This document shows positions 5,356-7,589 of a DNA stretch of 7,589 nt, piece by piece. Numbering within the stretch: position 1 is the first letter of the stretch; each line of letters starts with the position of its first letter. The stretch is from Euzebyaceae bacterium (GTDB lineage Bacteria > Actinomycetota > Nitriliruptoria > Euzebyales > Egibacteraceae), in NCBI GenBank assembly GCA_013698135.1, contig JACCVM010000233.1, positions 1 through 7,589 on the forward strand. The letters are read 5' to 3'. Below the pieces are notes generated by a model. That model saw only the letters and a list, made by a program, of their open reading frames with translations. It was not told where the DNA came from and made no database searches. The position numbers were made by a program, and so were the translations under genes.

Positions 5356-5384
5356 TTGACACGTGTTGTCAAGCCGCGTACAAC
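5356..5384 (+). promoter_or_regulatory. Housekeeping-type promoter of the envelope operon
   Basis: TTGACA (5356-5361), exactly 17 bp, then TACAAC (5379-5384). Transcription should begin near 5391, giving a leader of about 23 nt that contains AGGGAG (5402-5407) before GTG 5414. The -35 box is one arm of a second palindrome, TTGACA (5356-5361) with TGTCAA (5367-5372), centred on ACACGTGT (5359-5366). A regulator bound there would block the promoter. Confidence 0.65.
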
Positions 5385-5413
5385 GACACCGCTGGAACGA
5401 CAGGGAGCACAAT

Positions 5414-6397
5414 GTGACCGACGACCCGCTTGGCGCTTGGCTGCGTGAGACCAGCGACGCCGATGCCCGCGCTCCACAAGCCGGGCCCGCGCCTGCGGCC
5501 GACGGCCGAGTCCCGCAGCCCGACGGACGGAGTACCGAGGCCAGCGGTGATCGGGTGGCGGCGCTGTTCGCCGACGACCGGTTGCCGACCGCGCCGAACC
5601 GCCGCAGACGGCTGCTGTGGCTGCTCGCCGCCCTTCCCTGGCTGGTGGTGGCTGTGCTGCTGCTGGCCCGAGGCGGCCAGGCGCCGACCCAAGGCGCCGT
5701 GGGCTCCCAGCCTCTGCACGAAGCGGGAAGTCATTCGACCTCGGAAGCCGGCGATTCGCATCCTGCCGAGATCCTGACCGCGTCGCTTCCCGACGACCGG
5801 CTGCTGGCGGTAGCTGCCGTGGCGGTGCGCACCGAAGCCACGGCCACCGACGGCCTCGCGCGGCGCTATGTCGACACCGTGGCCGCCGAGTCCGTGATCC
5901 ACCATGGGGACATCGCCATTGTCACCGTCCGTGCCGTGGTGCTGGACGGCACCGCCGATCGCTGGCTGCGTGCCCGGCCGGCCCGCTTTGCGGTGCCCGT
6001 CGGTGCGGCAGACGGCGAGGTGGTCGCCCTGGCCGAGCCGTGGGTCCTGGCGCCGCCCACGGCCCGGCCTGCCGCCCCGGCGTGGCGGCCGCTGGCCGAC
6101 CGGTCGCTGGCGCCGGCGGTAGTGGTGACGCTGCGCAAGGCGGGCTACCGCACGATCGGGCTGGCACGGTTGAGCGTCCGCCACGACCTGGTGGGCATCG
6201 TGCGAAGCAGCGTGCGCGCCCGAGCCCCCGGTGAACGGACGGTCCGCCGTCACACGTTGTGGCTCAGCGACGACTCGCCACCCCAGCTGCTCGGTGCCTC
6301 GCCCCCGGAGCCGACGCTGCCGCCGCCCTCCCCTGCGCTATCCAACCGTCCTTCGCCGTCGCCGACCAGCACCCCCGAACCGTTGGAGCAGCCGTGA
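5414..6397 (+). CDS. Type II single-pass membrane protein, unknown extracytoplasmic domain
   Basis: A 327-aa protein that I cannot name. Residues 1-62 are a charged, proline-rich cytosolic part; RRRR at 63-66 precedes one transmembrane helix (66-86, LLWLLAALPWLVVAVLLLA), so the N-terminus should be inside. Residues about 122-275 form a folded-looking exported domain (ARRYVDTVAAESVIHHGDIA at 139-158, WLRARPARFAVPVGAADGEV at 184-203, ALAEPWVLAPP). This pattern loosely recalls the NTF2-like TcpC/VirB8 fold, but the similarity is faint. Residues 287-327 are a low-complexity Pro/Ser/Thr tail, typical of wall-spanning linkers. Start: GTG at 5414 with AGGGAG six bases upstream; the ATG two bases before it is followed at once by TGA. 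It overlaps the next gene by 4 bp (GTGA), so the two are coupled. Transcribed from the strong promoter upstream, divergently from sigR. Confidence 0.82.
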   Translation: MTDDPLGAWLRETSDADARAPQAGPAPAADGRVPQPDGRSTEASGDRVAALFADDRLPTAPNRRRRLLWLLAALPWLVVAVLLLARGGQAPTQGAVGSQPLHEAGSHSTSEAGDSHPAEILTASLPDDRLLAVAAVAVRTEATATDGLARRYVDTVAAESVIHHGDIAIVTVRAVVLDGTADRWLRARPARFAVPVGAADGEVVALAEPWVLAPPTARPAAPAWRPLADRSLAPAVVVTLRKAGYRTIGLARLSVRHDLVGIVRSSVRARAPGERTVRRHTLWLSDDSPPQLLGASPPEPTLPPPSPALSNRPSPSPTSTPEPLEQP

Positions 6398-6924
6398 CCC
6401 TTCCCGCCCCAGCTGCCGCCAGCCGTCGCCGACCGGACGGCGCCGCGGGACCGGGTCCTTCGGGCGGCGCTGGCCGCCGACCACCATCGCTCGGCCCAAC
6501 TCCCGCTGGACCCCGCGGCAGGCAGTCGCTGCCGCTGCTGGCGGCGGCCTTTGCCACGCTGTACTGCGAGTTCGAAGCCGGTCGCCGCCCTCGGCGTCAC
6601 CTCACCTCGATGGCCACTCCACTGCTCGTCGCACGGCTGGCCGCCGCCTCGGTCCGGCCCAGCACCCCTGCCACGGTGGCGCGCGTGCTGGTCGTCCCGG
6701 TCGAGAGCGACACCGCCGAGGCGGTGGTCGTGGTACGCCGCGGTGAGCGGTACACCGCCCTGGCCTTGCGATTGGTGCGCACGGGCGACGGCTGGCGCAT
6801 CGACGACGTCGCGCGCCCCGAGCTCGGTGGCCTGCCGCCACCGCCCTTTCCCATGCCCGCCGACGAGGAGGACGGCTTCGCCGCAGTGGCTGCTGGATTG
6901 CCACAGCTGGCTTGTGATGGGTAG
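6394..6924 (+). CDS. Rv3235-like protein (DUF6459 type), 176 aa
   Basis: Residues 1-44 are a low-complexity Ala/Pro/Arg/Gly tail. The core, about 45-140, has an alpha helix followed by beta-strands: LAAAFATLYCEFEAGRRPRR (49-68), HLTSMATPLLVARLAAAS, then RVLVVPVESDTAEAVVVVRR (97-116), YTALALRLVRTGDGWRIDDV (120-139). This layout (helix with the xGRRP motif, then strands carrying alternating Val/Ala and ending GxWRxxxV) is what I know from actinobacterial Rv3235 family proteins, often found near secA1 and of unknown function; I could not run a search. No signal peptide or membrane helix is obvious. GTG at 6394 overlaps the previous gene's TGA and has GGAG five bases upstream. The 4-bp overlap suggests a fixed ratio with the membrane protein before it and perhaps a complex at the membrane. 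Confidence 0.75.
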   Translation: MTLPAPAAASRRRPDGAAGPGPSGGAGRRPPSLGPTPAGPRGRQSLPLLAAAFATLYCEFEAGRRPRRHLTSMATPLLVARLAAASVRPSTPATVARVLVVPVESDTAEAVVVVRRGERYTALALRLVRTGDGWRIDDVARPELGGLPPPPFPMPADEEDGFAAVAAGLPQLACDG

Positions 6925-6935
6925 CCTGCCGCCCA

Positions 6936-7589
6936 ATGCGCGCGTATCGACGCACGCGGCATCCGCTTCTTGTCCTTGGCGTTGTTGCTGCCGCTGCCCT
7001 CTCCGCCTGCCTGGTCACGCCCGTGGCTCGAGCTTCCGACCCGCGGCTGCAGGAGGCCATCGACCGCCGCCTCGAGGTGCAACAGCGCCTCGACGGCCTG
7101 CTGGACCGCACCGGCCGATTGGAGGCCGAGGTGTCGGCGGAACGTGAGCGGCTGCAAGTGCTTCGTGTGACCGCCACCGGGCAGCGGCGCCGGGCAAGGG
7201 CAGCCGGTGATCTGGTGGCGTCCCGCATCCGCGCCGCCTACAAGTGGGGCCAGACCGACCTGTCGCTGTCGCTGCTCACCAGCGGTTCTTCCGCGCAGGC
7301 CAGGGAGCGGGCCCAGATGTTGGGGCTGCTGGCCCAGCGCAGCCGCGCCGAACTGGAGAGGGTGGCGGCGGCCCGCGAGCGCACCGACGCCACCGCGGCA
7401 CAAGTCGCCGCGTCGGTCAAGCGGTTGCGTTCCAGGCAGGCGCAGCTGGACGCGGCGCACGCCGAGTCGACTCGGTTAGTCGCTCAGGCACGGTCCGACG
7501 AGCAGCAGATCCGCGAGACCATCGCGGCCGAGCGCCGGGCCGCCCGCGAGGAGGCAGCACGCCAACGGCGCGAGGCGGCAGCCGCGGCC
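6936..7589 (+). CDS. Exported coiled-coil protein, PcsB/RipA-like N-terminus (3' end outside window)
   Basis: The first 218 residues of a secreted protein that is open to the right edge. Residues 1-33 form a signal sequence (RRTRHP, then LLVLGVVAAAALSA) with a likely signal peptidase I site ARA-S (33/34). A lipobox-like LSAC also occurs at 22-25. From about 36 onwards the sequence is a long Arg/Glu/Ala-rich coiled coil (AIDRRLEVQQRLDGLLDRTG, RLEAEVSAERERLQVLR), interrupted by IRAAYKWGQTDLSLSLLTSG (97-116), which resembles the turn in PcsB-type coiled coils that sit before NlpC/P60, CHAP or M23 peptidase domains. A peptidoglycan hydrolase or hydrolase activator is therefore likely, but the catalytic part is not in the window. 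ATG at 6936 begins 11 bases after the stop of the Rv3235-like gene and has only a weak GGG upstream. It is the third gene of the operon. Confidence 0.85.
   Translation, partial: MRAYRRTRHPLLVLGVVAAAALSACLVTPVARASDPRLQEAIDRRLEVQQRLDGLLDRTGRLEAEVSAERERLQVLRVTATGQRRRARAAGDLVASRIRAAYKWGQTDLSLSLLTSGSSAQARERAQMLGLLAQRSRAELERVAAARERTDATAAQVAASVKRLRSRQAQLDAAHAESTRLVAQARSDEQQIRETIAAERRAAREEAARQRREAAAAA

Noticed and set aside
5369..6253. Minus-strand open frame of 294 codons
   Set aside because: Antisense to the type II membrane protein, which has a membrane helix, a ribosome site and a coupled downstream gene; the antisense product is His/Arg/Gln-rich.
6597..7460. Minus-strand open frame of 287 codons
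   Set aside because: Antisense to the Rv3235-like and coiled-coil genes; no motif and low-complexity composition.

Overview
The window reads as chromosome of a high-GC actinomycete (Actinomycetota). GTG and TTG starts are common, -10 elements are of the TAnnnT type, and there is a SigR/SigH sigma factor with an RsrA/RshA-type zinc anti-sigma factor, a PdtaS-type histidine kinase, a TB7.3-like mini-biotinyl protein, a DUF5317 membrane protein and an Rv3235-like protein. DUF5317 and the divergence of the unknown genes suggest a deep actinobacterial lineage (for example Nitriliruptoria or Acidimicrobiia) rather than Mycobacterium or Streptomyces; that placement is an inference. I see no mobile element, CRISPR array, tRNA or rRNA.

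Layout. On the minus strand, 1623 down to 1 holds a sigma-region-4-only protein, a 72-aa biotinyl carrier protein and the N-terminal 360 residues of a PdtaS-like kinase, spaced as one operon. A 118-bp divergent intergenic region (1624-1741) separates it from a plus-strand pair, a 346-aa conserved-looking protein of unknown function and a DUF5317 membrane protein (1742-3343). This pair converges on a GalE-type epimerase (4298-3354, minus) with a strong hairpin at the junction. Upstream of galE, also on the minus strand, are a ZAS anti-sigma factor (4586-4356) and the SigR/SigH sigma factor (5223-4579), overlapping by 8 bp. A 190-bp divergent regulatory region (5224-5413) then leads to a plus-strand envelope operon: a type II single-pass membrane protein, an Rv3235-family protein and an exported coiled-coil protein that runs off the right edge.

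How it fits together. In M. tuberculosis, sigH, rshA, the biotinyl protein TB7.3 and pdtaS lie next to one another, with Rv3235 and secA1 further along. This window keeps that core but has galE, DUF5317, the unknown gene and a sigma-region-4 protein between rsrA and the biotinyl gene. The theme is regulation: a thiol-redox sigma/anti-sigma switch, a cytosolic sensor kinase, a second sigma-like DNA-binding protein and a set of envelope proteins.

The least expected observation is a 27-bp element (24/27 identical) in the leaders of both sigma-type genes but in opposite orientation. The two leader RNAs would therefore be complementary over the region 5' of and including the start of the region-4 protein. 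The divergent region in front of the envelope operon holds two adjacent palindromes, one of which overlaps a very good TTGACA-N17-TACAAC promoter.
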